Source: Argopecten irradians (Eukaryota; Mollusca; Bivalvia; Pectinida; Pectinidae). Taken from it: DNA of 64,000 bases. How positions within the stretch are numbered: the stretch's first letter is position 1; every line of letters begins with the position of its first letter. This document shows positions 45,171 to 58,700 of the stretch, piece after piece. The notes below the pieces were generated by a model. The model did no database searches. It had not been told where the DNA came from and worked only from the letters and a program-made list of their open reading frames with translations. The stretch is taken from assembly GCF_041381155.1 (NCBI RefSeq), contig NC_091134.1, positions 7,058,255 to 7,122,254 of the forward strand. The letters run 5' to 3'. The position numbers were made by a program, and so were the translations under genes.

Positions 45171-46920
45171 ATGGCGGAACGAGATCCCCGTCCAGACCCC
45201 CCTTCAGTGGTCGGTACACGACATAGCCACCATTTGGAATGTCCGATCTGTCTGGAACAGTTCCGTCAGCCAATGCTTCTCCCCTGTCTTCATTGTGAGG
45301 AGTATTTAAGTTTTTACATCGTCAAGGAAACTTCAGAGGAGAGTGGTACTGTGGCATCATTTACTTGTCCGGTGTGTAGGAAGTTGAGTCACCCCGTTGA
45401 TAAATCCCAGGAAAAGGAGAACTGGGCGAAGCAGTTCCCGTCAGACAGTCACGTCGGGGAGAGGATCAGGTTTGAGAACCAAACGACGGAACAACGCTTT
45501 TGGTAAACCGTGTCAGAAGAAAGGGAACGTTACGCTTACAGACTTCTGGTCCATCAAGTCGTTATTCTGTAAAACGTGTAAAGAGGATTACTATGATATA
45601 GTTCACAGTGATTGTGATCAATATTACAGAATCTGGCAGATTCCAGCTCGGCCAGGATCAATCGATCAGGAGATGCGACACGCACAAATCGCAGATAGAT
45701 TGCTATGTGAGGACCACAAGTATCTCGGCTGCAGTAAGTGTATACACGTGGATCACAGGATGTGTGAAGACGTGTCTACGGCAGAGGAATGCATCCGAAA
45801 ATTAGAAAGTAAAACCCTACTTCAACAGAAGATGGAGTCGATACAGCAAGGAGTTGGTGCTTTGGAGGCCTTGATTAAGGATTACTATCTACACATTCAA
45901 AGCGTCTCAGACGACAAGGACGCGGTATTGAAGAGTCTTGACGACCTACAGGAACAGATCAATAGACGTGTAGAGGAACTGAAGAAGGAGGTGACGGAAG
46001 AGTTGGTATCATGTAAGAAGAACATGAGAATCGGAAGGACTCCACTCAGAAGTGCGAAAGACTGAAGGAAGCCATAGAGAATACTCTGACGTCGTCTACC
46101 ATAGCTTTACAGAATAAAGACCACGTGAGTACGATCCTGTTATACCAGAAAGGACAGGCCGAGCTCGAGCCATGTAAAGACGTGACGCATAATGTGACCA
46201 ATACCTTTTATACCACGAGAATTGAGCATGATCTTGGATTTGGTGTGTCAGGAAAATTTGCATCCTTGAGTCTAGGGGAAGTTGCTGTGAGAGAGCAGCC
46301 TAGAAATATCCCATCTGGCTTGAAGGTTTTCTGTATACCATTTTCTAAAAGAAAGTTGAAAGAAATAAGAAAGGTGTCCATTCGAAGATCGTCAGATTCG
46401 TCCGATTGCAAAGTAAAAGGACGGTATAGCCAACAGAAATGGCAGATTTGTCGTGGGTTTAGGCAGCGGAGTGTTTAACGTAACTGAGAACGACATGGCA
46501 ATTATATCATTGGGACCCGATGGGTATATTTGGAGAATGTCCTGCCATCCTCTGTACGTCACATTTTACATCGACACTCCTGGCAGTACTGCCGTCAGCA
46601 GATTGTCTGATGATAACAAACTTATTAACCTGTTGAAAGTCGGAGTCGTCAAGAAGGCGTGGGGAGTTGACGTCGATATGGAAGGTAACGTATATGTGAG
46701 TGGCAATGGTTCTAACAACGTGATACAGATGTCTGGGGAGGGGACAAACATCCGGGAACTGTTGACGGAAGCGGACGGAATCGTCCAGCCGATAACAAAA
46801 TCTGTATGTAGAGATATGGTTGTGGTGGCGAATGATTCAACCAATAAACAAAATTATATCCACGTGTTTCAAATATTTTTTAGAAACATATTTAAGTTGT
46901 GTTTCATCATCTTGAAATGA
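45171..46920 (+). pseudogene. TRIM-like (RING, B-box, coiled coil, beta-propeller) gene, decayed
   Basis: The start is ATG at 45171 (MAERDPRPDPPSVVG), just after an acceptor-like TTCTTCTTATAG (to about 45148), as in TRIM genes with an untranslated first exon. Order: RING with CPICLEQFRQPMLLPC (45240 on) and FTCPVCRK; B-box with CEDHKYLGCSKCIHVDH (about 45706-45757); coiled coil (about 45790-46025); and a C-terminal propeller/NHL-like blade (DVDMEGNVYVSGNGSNN, about 46672-46722). The usual RING 'H-x-C..C' is damaged (LHCEEYLS, two residues short and one Cys replaced by Tyr). The frame shifts at least three times (about 45440-45500, 46010-46030 and 46440-46455). TRIM proteins are E3 ubiquitin ligases, strongly expanded in bivalves. 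The single coding exon and kept acceptor suggest DNA-level duplication. Probably inactive. Confidence 0.75.
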
Positions 46921-47311
46921 CGAGTTGTCAGTAATAACTCGATGTAGTTTAACATTTGACACAACTTATCCTAGTGTATTTATGGTGCATCATATTCATA
47001 GGAGGACATTTTCTGATTACTACATGTAAAACCGATATCATTCTGACTAAACTGGATAACAACTATCAAGTATATATCAGTAGGAAGTGTAGCTGACTGT
47101 GCCACAAGCTTTCGTCGCCATTCCTACTTCTTATGTCATCAGAGGACACCTTTATAAAACTCATATCTAAGTAACTTCATATCGCTAGTGTCATCTTTTT
47201 GAGTACCAATGAAAAAGCATATTTATCAAGATGTCCGGTTAAATATAGAAAATGAATGGACAACCATATAAGTTTTTCGTATAAAAGTAAGCGATTTCGC
47301 TTTATTCTTCG
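46921..47311. other. 3' flank of the TRIM pseudogene
   Basis: No feature was seen apart from AT-rich sequence. No clear AATAAA signal directly follows the stop. Confidence 0.4.
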
Positions 47312-47525
47312 GAAGGGGCCGCGGTGGCCGATTGTAAGTTTCCCCGACATATATATGCATAATATTACCACAGGCTCGCCTCCTTTGGGTCGCGAGTCGG
47401 GCAGTTGTCAGGTACTGATCTCTGGGTGGTGATTTTTTTCTCAAAATACTGCAGCTTTCTTCCACCATCCAAATCTGGCACGTCCTTGCTGTAAATGACC
47501 ATGGCGGCTAAGAGGACATTAACAT
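47312..47525 (+). mobile_element. tRNA-derived SINE, decayed copy
   Basis: The head GGGGCCGCGGTGGCCGATTG (A-box region of a tRNA-Leu/Ser-like gene) and GGGTCGCGAGTCGGGCAG (decayed B-box region) are followed by the body GGTACTGATCTCTGGGTGG and TTTCTTCCACCATCCAAATC, then the tail TGGCACGTCC..AAATGACCATGGCGGC TAAGAGGACATTAA. I recall this as a widespread mollusc SINE. The tail matches, in opposite orientation, the end of the repeat at 41568. The copy has several point changes in the tRNA part. Confidence 0.65.
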
Positions 47526-49304
47526 AATCAAAGCATACATCATATGCTTAACTACTTATTAAAGAAACCTTACTGGTAAAATTTCAGTTCGTGCACTTTG
47601 AGGAAATTGAAAACGTGATAAAACTATTGGCAAGTTGAATGAAGTAGTTCAATTTTCAGTTTAAGATTTACGCTAGATAATATTGACAGGAAACACGTTG
47701 ACCTGTCACACATAAATTGTACAAATGGTTAGATATACATGTAGTTCAACAGAGACAATAGAGATATCATCCTAAACATTTATCAGGTAGTTGCAGAAAT
47801 ACATGTATACTGTGTGACTTTGGAAAAGATAAATCATATCCGTTACTATCTTCATGTAAATCTATGTCACCAGAAGTGGGCAAGTCCATATTAAAAAAAA
47901 AGATCACTGCATTGTTGCTATTGACAAAGTATATTATTTTAATTTTCTAGAATTACAATTTAAGAATATAGGAGAAATATGTAGTCCAGCCGGATTTTCA
48001 TTATTCATTTTAGCTTTAAATATACCTAGCAATGGTGCTAAACTAATATCAGGATCAAGTGCGTTCCAAATTCGCATGACATCAGGAAAGAAGCTATTGC
48101 AAAATTGACCTAAACGGGGAAGAACCTACACTGTATGTTACCTATGTTATGTACAGGTTATGATAGTAGAAATGTGTACATTCATACAAGTACATAATTA
48201 TATATAGATAACAAGATGTTGTTAACATAGTATTACTTTATTCAGTCAAAATACATTAACTGACATAAGTTTGACGTTCTGTCAATAATAATTAACACAA
48301 GCATAGTGTTTTGATGTAAATAAATAGAATTCTATGAAGATAGTGTTGGTATGCGAGACGTCAATCTCCTACACGTACATGTGCCGTGGTCGAAGCAGAT
48401 ACATATAGATCTACATAAATGTACATGTGTATTATGAAGACACAGTATTTACATATTAAAAATAAATTGATCTATAGATTTCGCTTAAAACGGCAACTTT
48501 TAAGTGCTAGAATATTAAACTAAAAACGTTTACAAACAAATAAGATATGTAGACGTTACATTTGTACCTGTCAAATTACAGTCAACAGTAGTACAGGGTG
48601 TATATGTAAAGTACTATCTACAAAATGTACGCGTAAATTGTATTACGGCGATATCATTATACTGCCATTATCACGTTACCGGCGACTTTGAGTCGGTAGT
48701 TTTTGCACTAAATTTAACTTGACAGTTAACAATATTCTTTCATGTGGTTTAAGCAACAGTTCAATATCCAAACGTAACTCACATATACCTCTAACGTTTC
48801 GTAATTAACGTGTTTTGCGCGAAAGATCGGCTGCCGTTTACTACCATACAATGCTCTGTCCATGTAAACCGGAAGTTGCTTTACTCCGGGCGCCACTATC
48901 GCTTTACAAAGGGCGATAACTCAAAAAAAGTTATGTGGATACGTCTATATCTATATACAGTGTGCAATAACAGTGATGTATACTGTAAACAAGAATGAAT
49001 CCATCAAACTGATTTAATAACGACTACTTCACGGCATATTCGCGTGTATAAGTCAGAAATAGAATAACTTTCCTACATATTGCGTTTTCGAATGACTTCA
49101 CAGCGTGCTTTTCCAAAAATACAAATTCTCGACAGTATGCACGATAAGGTCGCGCGTTCTCATCGCATGCCAAACATTCCAAAGGTGTAGGAGGAATTCT
49201 CGACCTTGAACCTGTCAGTTCGAATTATTGTTATGTTAGTCTTGTCCTATTTACTATATCATATCATGGAATTGATTATTAGTTACTTTATTACCAACCT
49301 TAAT
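47526..49304. other. Unannotated sequence
   Basis: No gene or repeat recognised with confidence. An open frame at 48810-48998 has no domain or splice context. Confidence 0.4.
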
Positions 49305-49700
49305 CGCCTTTCGAGGTGTTCTGTCCGTTAACAATTCTTGTTAAGGCTATTTTTGAGAAAGGACACAAGGGATCAAATTTCATATGTAGGTTCGAGGACC
49401 CTAGTTGAACATATTCATTTTGGAACCGATCGACAAAAAACGATGGCCGATAGGCAGACATCTTAGATTTTTATAGTTATAGATTGTTACAGTTGTATTT
49501 CTCATAACGTACTGAAAGGGATCAAATTTCATACTAGGCCCCCATGGGCCTTAGTTGTGCATATTGGGTCTGATCAGTCAACGAGATGGTCAACAGGCTT
49601 GCACAGCCATCTTGATTTTTGATAGTTGAAAATCATAACTATTACCGCTAGCTCTCGGAGAGTAATGAAGAGATCTGTCTTACTTGTAATACAGTATAGG
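49305..49700 (+). mobile_element. Family A element, 5' fragment (copy 3)
   Basis: ATCGCCTTTCGAGG, then GTCCGTTAACAATTCTTGTT (49322-49341) and about two and a half of the 155-bp family A units (AACGAGATGGTCAACAGG, GCCATCTTGATTTTTGATAG). More diverged than copies 1 and 2. The array then passes, without the family A right end, directly into the 36-bp minisatellite. Confidence 0.65.
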
Positions 49701-49719
49701 TTCAATTAAGGCATAGCAT

Positions 49720-52700
49720 CTATCTGTCTGATCTATCCTTGATTCTCTCCCTGTTGTACTGTCTGATCTATCCTTGCCAATCTCCCCTGTTGTTCTGTCT
49801 GATCTATCCTTGATTATCTCCCCTATTGTTCTATCTAAAAACATCCTTGATTATCTCCCGTTGTTATGTCTGACCTATCCTTGTTTATCTCCCCTAATGT
49901 TCTGTCTGATCTATCCTTGATTATCTCCCCTATTGTTCTGTCTGAAAATATCCTTGATTATCTCCCATTGTTCTGTCTGATTTATCCTTGTTTATCTCTT
50001 CTGTTGTTCTGCTAGATATATCCTTGATTATCTCCCCTGTTGTTCTGACCGATCTATCCTTTATTATCTCCCCTCCTGTTCTGCTAGATCTATCCTTGAT
50101 TATCTCCCCTGTAGTTCTGCTAGATTTATCCTTGATTATCTCCCGTTGTTCTGTCTGGTCTATCCTTGTTTATCTCCCCCTGTTGTTCTGTCTGATCTAT
50201 CCTTGTTTACCTCCCCTAATGTTCTGTCTGATCTATTCTTGATTATCTCCCCTATTGTTCTGTCTGATCTATTCTTGATTATCTCCCCTATTGTTCTGTC
50301 TGAAAATATCCTTGATTATCTCCCGTTGTCCTGTCCGATTTATCTTTGTTTATCTCTTCTGTTGTTCTGCTAGATCTATCCTTGATTATCTCCCCTGTTG
50401 TTCTGTCTTATTTATCCTCGTTTGTTTATCTCTTCTGTTGTTCTGCTAGATCTATCCTTGATTATCTCCCCTGTTGTTCTGTCTTATTTATCCTCGTTTA
50501 TCTCTTCTGTTATTCTGCTAGATCTATCCTTGATTATCTTCCCTTCAAGAATCGTTGTTCTGCCAGATCTATCCTTGATTATCTCCCTTGTTGTTCTGCT
50601 AGATCTATCCTTGTTTATCTCTTCTGTTGTTCTGCTAGATCTATCCTTGATTATATCCCTTGTTGTTCTGTTAGATCTATCCTTGATTATCTCCCTTGTT
50701 GTTCTGCTAGATCTATCCTTGATTATCTCCCTTGTTGTTCTGCTAGATCTATCCTTGATTATCTCCCCTGTTGTTCGGCTAGATTATCTCCTGTTTTTCT
50801 GTCTGATCCATCCTTGTTTATCTCCCCCTGTTGTTCTGCTAGATCCATCCTTGTTTATCTCCCCCTGTTGTTCTGTCTGATCTATCCTTGTTTATCTCTT
50901 CTGTTGTTCTGCTAGATCTATCCTTGTTTATCTCCCCTGTTGTTCTGTCTGATTTATTTTTGTTTATCTCTTCTGTTCTGCTAGATCTATTCTTGGTTAT
51001 CTTCCCTGTTGTTCTGCCAGATCTATCCTTGATTATCTCCCCTGTTGTTTTGCTAGATCTATCCTTGTTTATCTCTTCTGTTGTTCTGTTAGATCTCTCC
51101 TTGTTTATCCCTCCCTGTTGTTCTGTGTGATCTATCCTTGACTATCTCCCGTTGTTCTGCATTATCTATCCTTGTTTATCTCCCCGTTGTTCAGTCTGAT
51201 TTATCCTTGTTCAACTCCCCTGTTCTGCTAGATCCATCCTTGTTTATCTCCCCCTGTTGTTCTGCTAGATCTATCCTTGATTATCTCCCCTGTTGTTCTG
51301 TCTAGATCTATCCTTGTTTACCTCCCCTAATGTTCTGTCTGATCTGTTCTTGATTATCTCCCCTATTGTTCTGTCTGAAAATATCCTTGATTATCTCCCG
51401 TTGTCCTGTCAGATTTATCTTTGTTTATCTCTTCTGTTGTTCTGCTAGATCTATCCTTGATTATCTCCCCTGTTGTTCTGCTAGATCTATCCTTGATTAT
51501 CTTTCCTTCAAGAATCGTTGTTCTGCCAGATCTATCCTTGATTATCTCCCTTGTTGTTCTGCTAGATCTATCCTTGATTATCCCCCTTGTTGTTCTGCTA
51601 GATCTATCCTTGATTATCTCCCCTGTTGTTCGGCTAGATTATCTCCTGTTTTTCTGTCTGATCTATCCTTGTTTACCTCCCCTGTTGTTCTGTATGATCT
51701 ATCCTTGATTCCCCCCACCCCCCGTTGTTCTGTCAGATTTATCCTTGTTTATCTCTTCTGTTGTTCTGCTAGACCTATCCTTGATTATCTCCCCTGTTGT
51801 TTTGCTAGATCTATCCTTGTTTATCTCTTCTGTTGTTCTGCTAGATCTATCCTTGATTATCTTCCCTTCAAGAATCGTTGTTCTGCCAGATCTATCCTTG
51901 ATTATCTCCCTTGTTGTTCTGCTAGATCTATCCTTGATTATCTCCCTTGTTGTTCTGCTAGATCTATCCTTGATTATCTCCCCTGTTGTTCTATCCTTGG
52001 TTAGATCTCTCCTTGTTGTTCTGTGTGATCTATCCTTGTTTATCTCTCCCTGTTGTTCTGTGTGATCCATCCTTGACTATCTCCCGTTGTTCTGCATTAT
52101 CTATCCCTGTTTATCTCCCCCTGTTGTTCAGTCTGCTTTATACTTGTTCAACTTCCCTGTTCTGCTAGATCCATCCTTGTTTATCTCCCCCTGTTGTTCT
52201 GCTAGATCCATCCTTGTTTATCTCCCCCTGTTGTTCTGTCTGATCTATCCTTGTTTATCTCTTCTGTTGTTCTGCTAGATCTATCCTTGTTTATCTCCCC
52301 TGTTGTTCTGTCTGATTTATTTTTGTTTATCTTCCCTGTTGTTCTGCTAGATCTATCCTTGATTATCTCCCCTGTTGTTCTGCTAGATCTATCCTTGTTT
52401 ATCTCTTCTGTTGTTCTGCTAGATCTATCCTTGTTTATCTCTTCTGTTGTTCTGCTAGATCTATCCTTGATTATCTCCCTTGTTGTTCTGTAAGATCTAT
52501 CCTTGTTTATCTCTTCTGTTGTTCTGCTAGATCTATCCTTGTTTATCTCTTCTGTTGTTCTGCTAGATCTATCCTTGATTATATCCCTTGTTGTTCTGTT
52601 AGATCTATCCTTGATTATCTCCCTTGTTGTTCTGCTAGATCTATCCTTGATTATCTCCCTTGTTGTTCTGCTAGATCTATCCTTGATTATCTCCCCTGTT

Positions 52701-55700
52701 GTTCGGCTAGATTATCTCCTGTTTTTCTGTCTGATCTATCCTTGTTTACCTCCCCTGTTGTTCTGTATGATCTATCCTTGATTCCCCCCACCCCCCGTTG
52801 TTCTGTCAGATTTATCCTTGTTTATCTCTTCTGTTGTTCTGCTAGACCTATCCTTGATTATCTCCCCTGTTGTTCTGTCTGATTTATTTTTGTTTATCTC
52901 TTCTGTTCTGCTAGATCTATTCTTGGTTATCTTCCCTGTTGTTCTGCCAGATCTATCCTTGATTATCTCCCCTGTTGTTTTGCTAGATCTATCCTTGTTT
53001 ATCTCTTCTGTTGTTCTGCTAGATCTATCCTTGATTATCTCCCTTGTTGTTCTGTTAGATCTATCCTCCTTGACTATCTCCCGTTGTTCTGCATTATCTA
53101 TCCTTGTTTATCTCCCCGTTGTTCAGTCTGATTTATCCTTGTTCAACTCCCCTGTTCTGCTAGATCCATCCTTGTTTATCTCCCCCTGTTGTTCTGCTAG
53201 ATCTATCCTTGTTTACCTCCCCCGTTGTTATGTCTGATTTATCTTTGTTTATCTCTTCTGTTGATCTGCTAGATCTATCCTTGATTATCTCCCCTATTGT
53301 TCTGTCTGAAAATATCCTTGATTATCTCCCGTTGTCCTGTCAGATTTATCTTTGTTTATCTCTTCTGTTGTTCTGCTAGATCTATCCTTGATTATCTCCC
53401 CTGTTGTTCTGCTAGATCTATCCTTGATTATCTTTCCTTCAAGAATCGTTGTTCTGCCAGATCTATCCTTGATTATCTCCCTTGTTGTTCTGCTAGATCT
53501 ATCCTTGATTATCCCCTTGTTGTTCTGCTAGATCTATCCTTGATTATCTCCCCTGTTGTTCGGCTAGATTATCTCCTGTTTTTCTGTCTGATCTATCCTT
53601 GTTTACCTCCCCTGTTGTTCTGTATGATCTATCCTTGATTCCCCCCACCCCCGTTGTTCTGTCAGATTTATCCTTGTTTATCTCTTCTGTTGTTCTGCTA
53701 GACCTATCCTTGATTATCTCCCTGTTGTTCTGCTGATTTATTTTGTTTATCTCTTCTGTTCTGCTGGATCTATCTTGGTTATTTTCCCTGTTGTTCTGCT
53801 AGATCTATCCTTGATTATCTCCCCTGTTGTTCTGCTAGATCTATCCTTGATTATCTCCCCTGTTGTTCTGCTAGATCTATCCTTGTTATCTCCCTTGTCT
53901 GTTTTCTGTTAGATCTATCCTTGTTTATCTCTCCCTGTTGTTCTGTTGATCTATCCTTGTTATCTCCCGTTGTTCTGCATTATCTATCCCTGTTTATCTC
54001 CCCCTGTTGTTCAGTCTGTTATCTTGTTAACTCCCTGTTCTGCTAGATCCATCCTTGTTTATCTCCCCCTGTTGTTCTGCCAGATCTATCCTTGATTATC
54101 TCCCCCTGTTGTTTTGTCTAGATCTATCCTTGTTTATCTCTTCTGTTGTTCTGCTAGATCTATCCTTGTTTATCTCCCCTGTTGTTCTGTCTGATTTATC
54201 CTTGTTTATCTCTTTGTTCCTGTAGATCTATTCTTGTTATCTTCCCTGTTGTTCTGCCAGATCTATCCTTGATTATCTCCCCTGTTGTTTGCTAGATCTA
54301 TCCTTGTTTATCTCCTTCTGTTGTTCTGCTAGATCTATCCTTGATTATCTCCCCTTGATATCCTTGATTATCCCGTTGTTCTGTAAGATCTATCCTTGTT
54401 TATCTCTTCTGTTGTTCTGCTAGATCTATCCTTGTTTATCTCTTCTGTTGTTCTGCTAGATCTATCCTTGATTATATCCCTTGTTGTTCTGTTAGATCTA
54501 TCCTTGATTATCTCCCTTGTTGTTCTGCTAGATCTATCCTTGATTATCTCCCTTGTTGTTCTGCTAGATCTATCCTTGATTATCTCCCCTGTTGTTCGGC
54601 TAGATTATCTCCTGTTTTTCTGTCTGATCTATCCTTGTTTACCTCCCCTGTTGTTCTGTATGATCTATCCTTGATTCCCCCCACCCCCCGTTGTTCTGTC
54701 AGATTTATCCTTGTTTATCTCTTCTGTTGTTCTACTAGACCTATCCTTGATTATCTCCCCTGTTGTTCTGTCTGATTTATTTTTGTTTATCTCTTCTGTT
54801 CTGCTAGATCTATTCTTGGTTATCTTCCCTGTTGTTCTGCCAGATCTATCCTTGATTATCTCCCCTGTTGTTTTGCTAGATCTATCCTTGTTTATCTCTT
54901 CTGTTGTTCTGTTAGATCTCTCCTTGTTTATCCCTCCCTGTTGTTCTGTGTGATCTATCCTTGACTATCTCCCGTTGTTCTGCATTATCTATCCTTGTTT
55001 ATCTCCCCGTTGTTCAGTCTGATTTATCCTTGTTCAACTCCCCTGTTCTGCTAGATCCATCCTTGTTTATCTCCCCCTGTTGTTCTGCTAGATCCATCCT
55101 TGTTTACCTCCCCTGTTGTTCTGTCTGATCTATCCTTGTTTACCTCCCCTAATGTTCTGTCTGATCTATTCTTGATTATCTCCCCTATTGTTCTGTCTGA
55201 AAATATCCTTGATTATCTCCCGTTGTCCTGTCAGATTTATCTTTGTTTATCTCTTCTGTTGTTCTGCTAGATCTATCCTTGATTATCTCCCCTGTTGTTC
55301 TGCTAGATCTATCCTTGATTATCTTTCCTTCAAGAATCGTTGTTCTGCCAGATCTATCCTTGATTATCTCCCTTGTTGTTCTGCTAGATCTATCCTTGAT
55401 TATCCCCCTTGTTGTTCTGCTAGATCTATCCTTGATTATCTCCCCTGTTGTTCGGCTAGATTATCTCCTGTTTTTCTGTCTGATCTATCCTTGTTTACCT
55501 CCCCTGTTGTTCTGTATGATCTATCCTTGATTCCCCCCACCCCCCGTTGTTCTGTCAGATTTATCCTTGTTTATCTCTTCTGTTGTTCTGCTAGACCTAT
55601 CCTTGATTATCTCCCCTGTTGTTCTGTCTGATTTATTTTTGTTTATCTCTTCTGTTCTGCTGGATCTATTCTTGGTTATTTTCCCTGTTGTTCTGCCAGA

Positions 55701-58700
55701 TCTATCCTTGATTATCTCCCCTGTTGTTTTGCTAGATCTATCCTTGTTTATCCTTCTTTTTTCTGTTGTTCTGCTAGATCTATCCTTGATTATCTTCCCT
55801 TCAAGAATCGTTGTTCTGCCAGATCTATCCTTGATTATCTCCCTTGTTGTTCTGCTAGATCTATCCTTGATTATCCTTGTTATCCCCTTGTTGTTCTGCT
55901 AGATCTATCCTTGATTATCTCCCCTGTTGTTCGGCTAGATCTATCCTTGTTTATCTCTTCTGTTGTTCTGTTAGATCTATCCTTGTTTATCTCTCCCTGT
56001 TGTTCTGTGTGATCTATCCTTGACTATCTCCCATTGTTCTGCATTATCTATCCCTGTTTATCTGCCCCTGTTGTTCAGTCTGCTTTATACTTGTTCAACT
56101 TCCCTGTTCTGCTAGATCCATCCTTGTTTATCTCCCCCTGTTGTTCTGCTAGATCCATCCTTGTTTATCTCCCCCTGTTGTTCTGTCTGATCTATCCTTG
56201 TTTATCTCTTCTGTTGTTCTGCTAGATCTATCCTTGTTTATCTCCCCTGTTGTTCTGTCTGATTTATTTTTGTTTATCTCTTCTGTTCTGCTAGATCTAT
56301 TCTTGGTTATCTTCCCTGTTGTTCTGCCAGATCTATCCTTGATTATCTCCCCTGTTGTTCTGCTAGATCTATCCTTGATTATCTCCCCTGTTGTTTTGCT
56401 AGATCTATCCTTGTTTATCTCTTCTGTTGTTCTGTTAGATCTATCCTCCTCCCTGTTGTTCTGTGTGATCTATCCTTGTTTATCTCTCCCTGTTGTTCTG
56501 TGTGATCCATCCTTGACTATCTCCCGTTGTTCTGCATTATCTATCCTTGTTTATCTCCCCCTGTTGTTCAGTCTGATTTATCCTTGTTCAACTCCCCTGT
56601 TCTGCTAGATCCATCCTTGTTTATCTCCCCCTGTTGTTCTGCTAGATCCATCCTTGTTTATCTCCCCCTGTTGTTCTGTCTGATCTATCCTTGTTTACCT
56701 CCCCTAATGTTCTGTCTGATCTATTCTTGATTATCTTCCCTATTGTTCTGTCTGAAAATATCCTTGATTATCTCCCGTTGTCCTGTCCGATTTATCTTTG
56801 TTTATCTCTTCTGTTGTTCTGCCAGATCTATCCTTGATTATCTCCCTTGTTGTTCTGCTAGATCTATCCTTGATTATCCCACTTGTTGTTCTGCTAGATC
56901 TATCCTTGATTATATCCCCTGTTGTTCGGCTAGATTATCTCCTGTTTTTCTGTCTGATCTATCCTTGTTTACCTCCCCTGTTGTTCTGTATGATCTATCC
57001 TTGATTCCCCCCACCCCCCGTTGTTCTGTCAGATTTATCCTTGTTTATCTCTTCTGTTGTTCTGCTAGACCTATCCTTGATTATCTCCCCTGTTGTTCTG
57101 TCTGATTTATTTTTGTTTATCTCTTCTGTTCTGCTAGATCTATTCTTGGTTATTTTCCCTGTTGTTCTGCCAGATCTATCCTTGATTATCTCCCCTGTTG
57201 TTTTGCTAGATCTATCCTTGTTTATCTCTTCTGTTGTTCTGTTAGATCTATCCTTGTTTATCTCTCCCTGTTGTTCTGTGTGATCTATCCTTGACTATCT
57301 CCCGTTGTTCTGCATTATCTATCCTTGTTTATCTCCCCCTGTTGTTCAGTCTGATTTATCCTTGTTCAACTCCCCTGTTCTGCTAGATCCATCCTTGTTT
57401 ATCTCCCCGTTGTTCTGCTAGATCCATCCTTGTTTATCTCCCCCTGTTGTTCTGTCTGTCTGATCTATCCTTGTTTACCTCCCCCGTTGTTATGTCTGAT
57501 TTATCTTTGTATGTCTGATTTATCTTTGTTTATCTCTTCTGTTGATCTGCTAGATCTATCCTTGATTATCTCCCTTGTTGTTCAGTCTGATTTATCCTTG
57601 TTTATCTCTTCTGTTGTTCTGCTAGATCTATCCTTGTTTATCTCCCCTGTTGTTCTGTCTTATTTATCGTTGTTTATCTCTTTTGTTGTTCTGTTAGATC
57701 TATCCTTGATTATCTTCTCTTCAAGGATCGTTGTTCTGCCAGATCTATCCTTGTTTTTCTCTTCTGTTGTTTTGCTAGATCTATCCTTGTTTATCTCTTC
57801 TGTTGTTCTGCTAGATCTATCCTTGTTTATCTCTTCTGTTGTTCTGCTAGATCTATCCTTGATTATCTCTTCTGTTGTTCTGCTAGATCTATCCTTGATT
57901 ATCTCCCTTGTTGTTCTGTTAGATCTATCCTTGATTATCTCCCCTGTTGTTCTGCTAGATTTTCTCCTGTTTTTCTGCTAGATCTATTCTTGGTTATCTT
58001 CCCTGTTGTTCTGCCAGATCTATCCTTGATTTCCCCCCGTTGTTCTGTCAGATTTATCCTTGTTTATCACTTCTGTTGTTCTGCTAGACCTATCTTTGAT
58101 TATCTCCCCTGTTGTTCTGTCTGATTTATTTTTGTTTATATCTTCTGTTGTTCTGCTAGATCTATTCTTGGTTATCTTTCCTGTTGTTTTGCCAGATCTA
58201 TCCTTGATTAACTCCCCTGTTGTTTTGCCAGATCTATCCTTGATTATCTCCCGTTGATCTGCAAGATCTATCCTTGTTTATCTCCCCCGTTGTTCTGTCT
58301 GATTTATTTTTGTTTATCTCTTCTGTTGTTCTGCTAGATCTATTCTTGGTTATCTTTCCTGTTGTTCTGCCAGATCTATCCTTGATTAACTTCCCTGTTG
58401 TTTTGCTAGATCTATCCTTGATTATCTCCCGTTGATCTGCAAGATCTATCCTTGTTTATCTCCCCTGTTGTTCTGTCTGATTTATCCTTGTTAATCTCTT
58501 CTGTTGTTCTGCTAGATCTATCCTTGATTATCTTCCCTTCAAGGATCGTTGTTCTGTCAGATCTATCCTTGATATTCTCCCTTGTTGTTCTGCAAGATCT
58601 ATCCTTGATTATCTCCCTTGTTGTTCTGCTAGATCTATCCTTGATTATCTCCCCCGTTGTTCTGCTAGATTATCTCCCGTTGTTCTGTCTGATTTATCCT

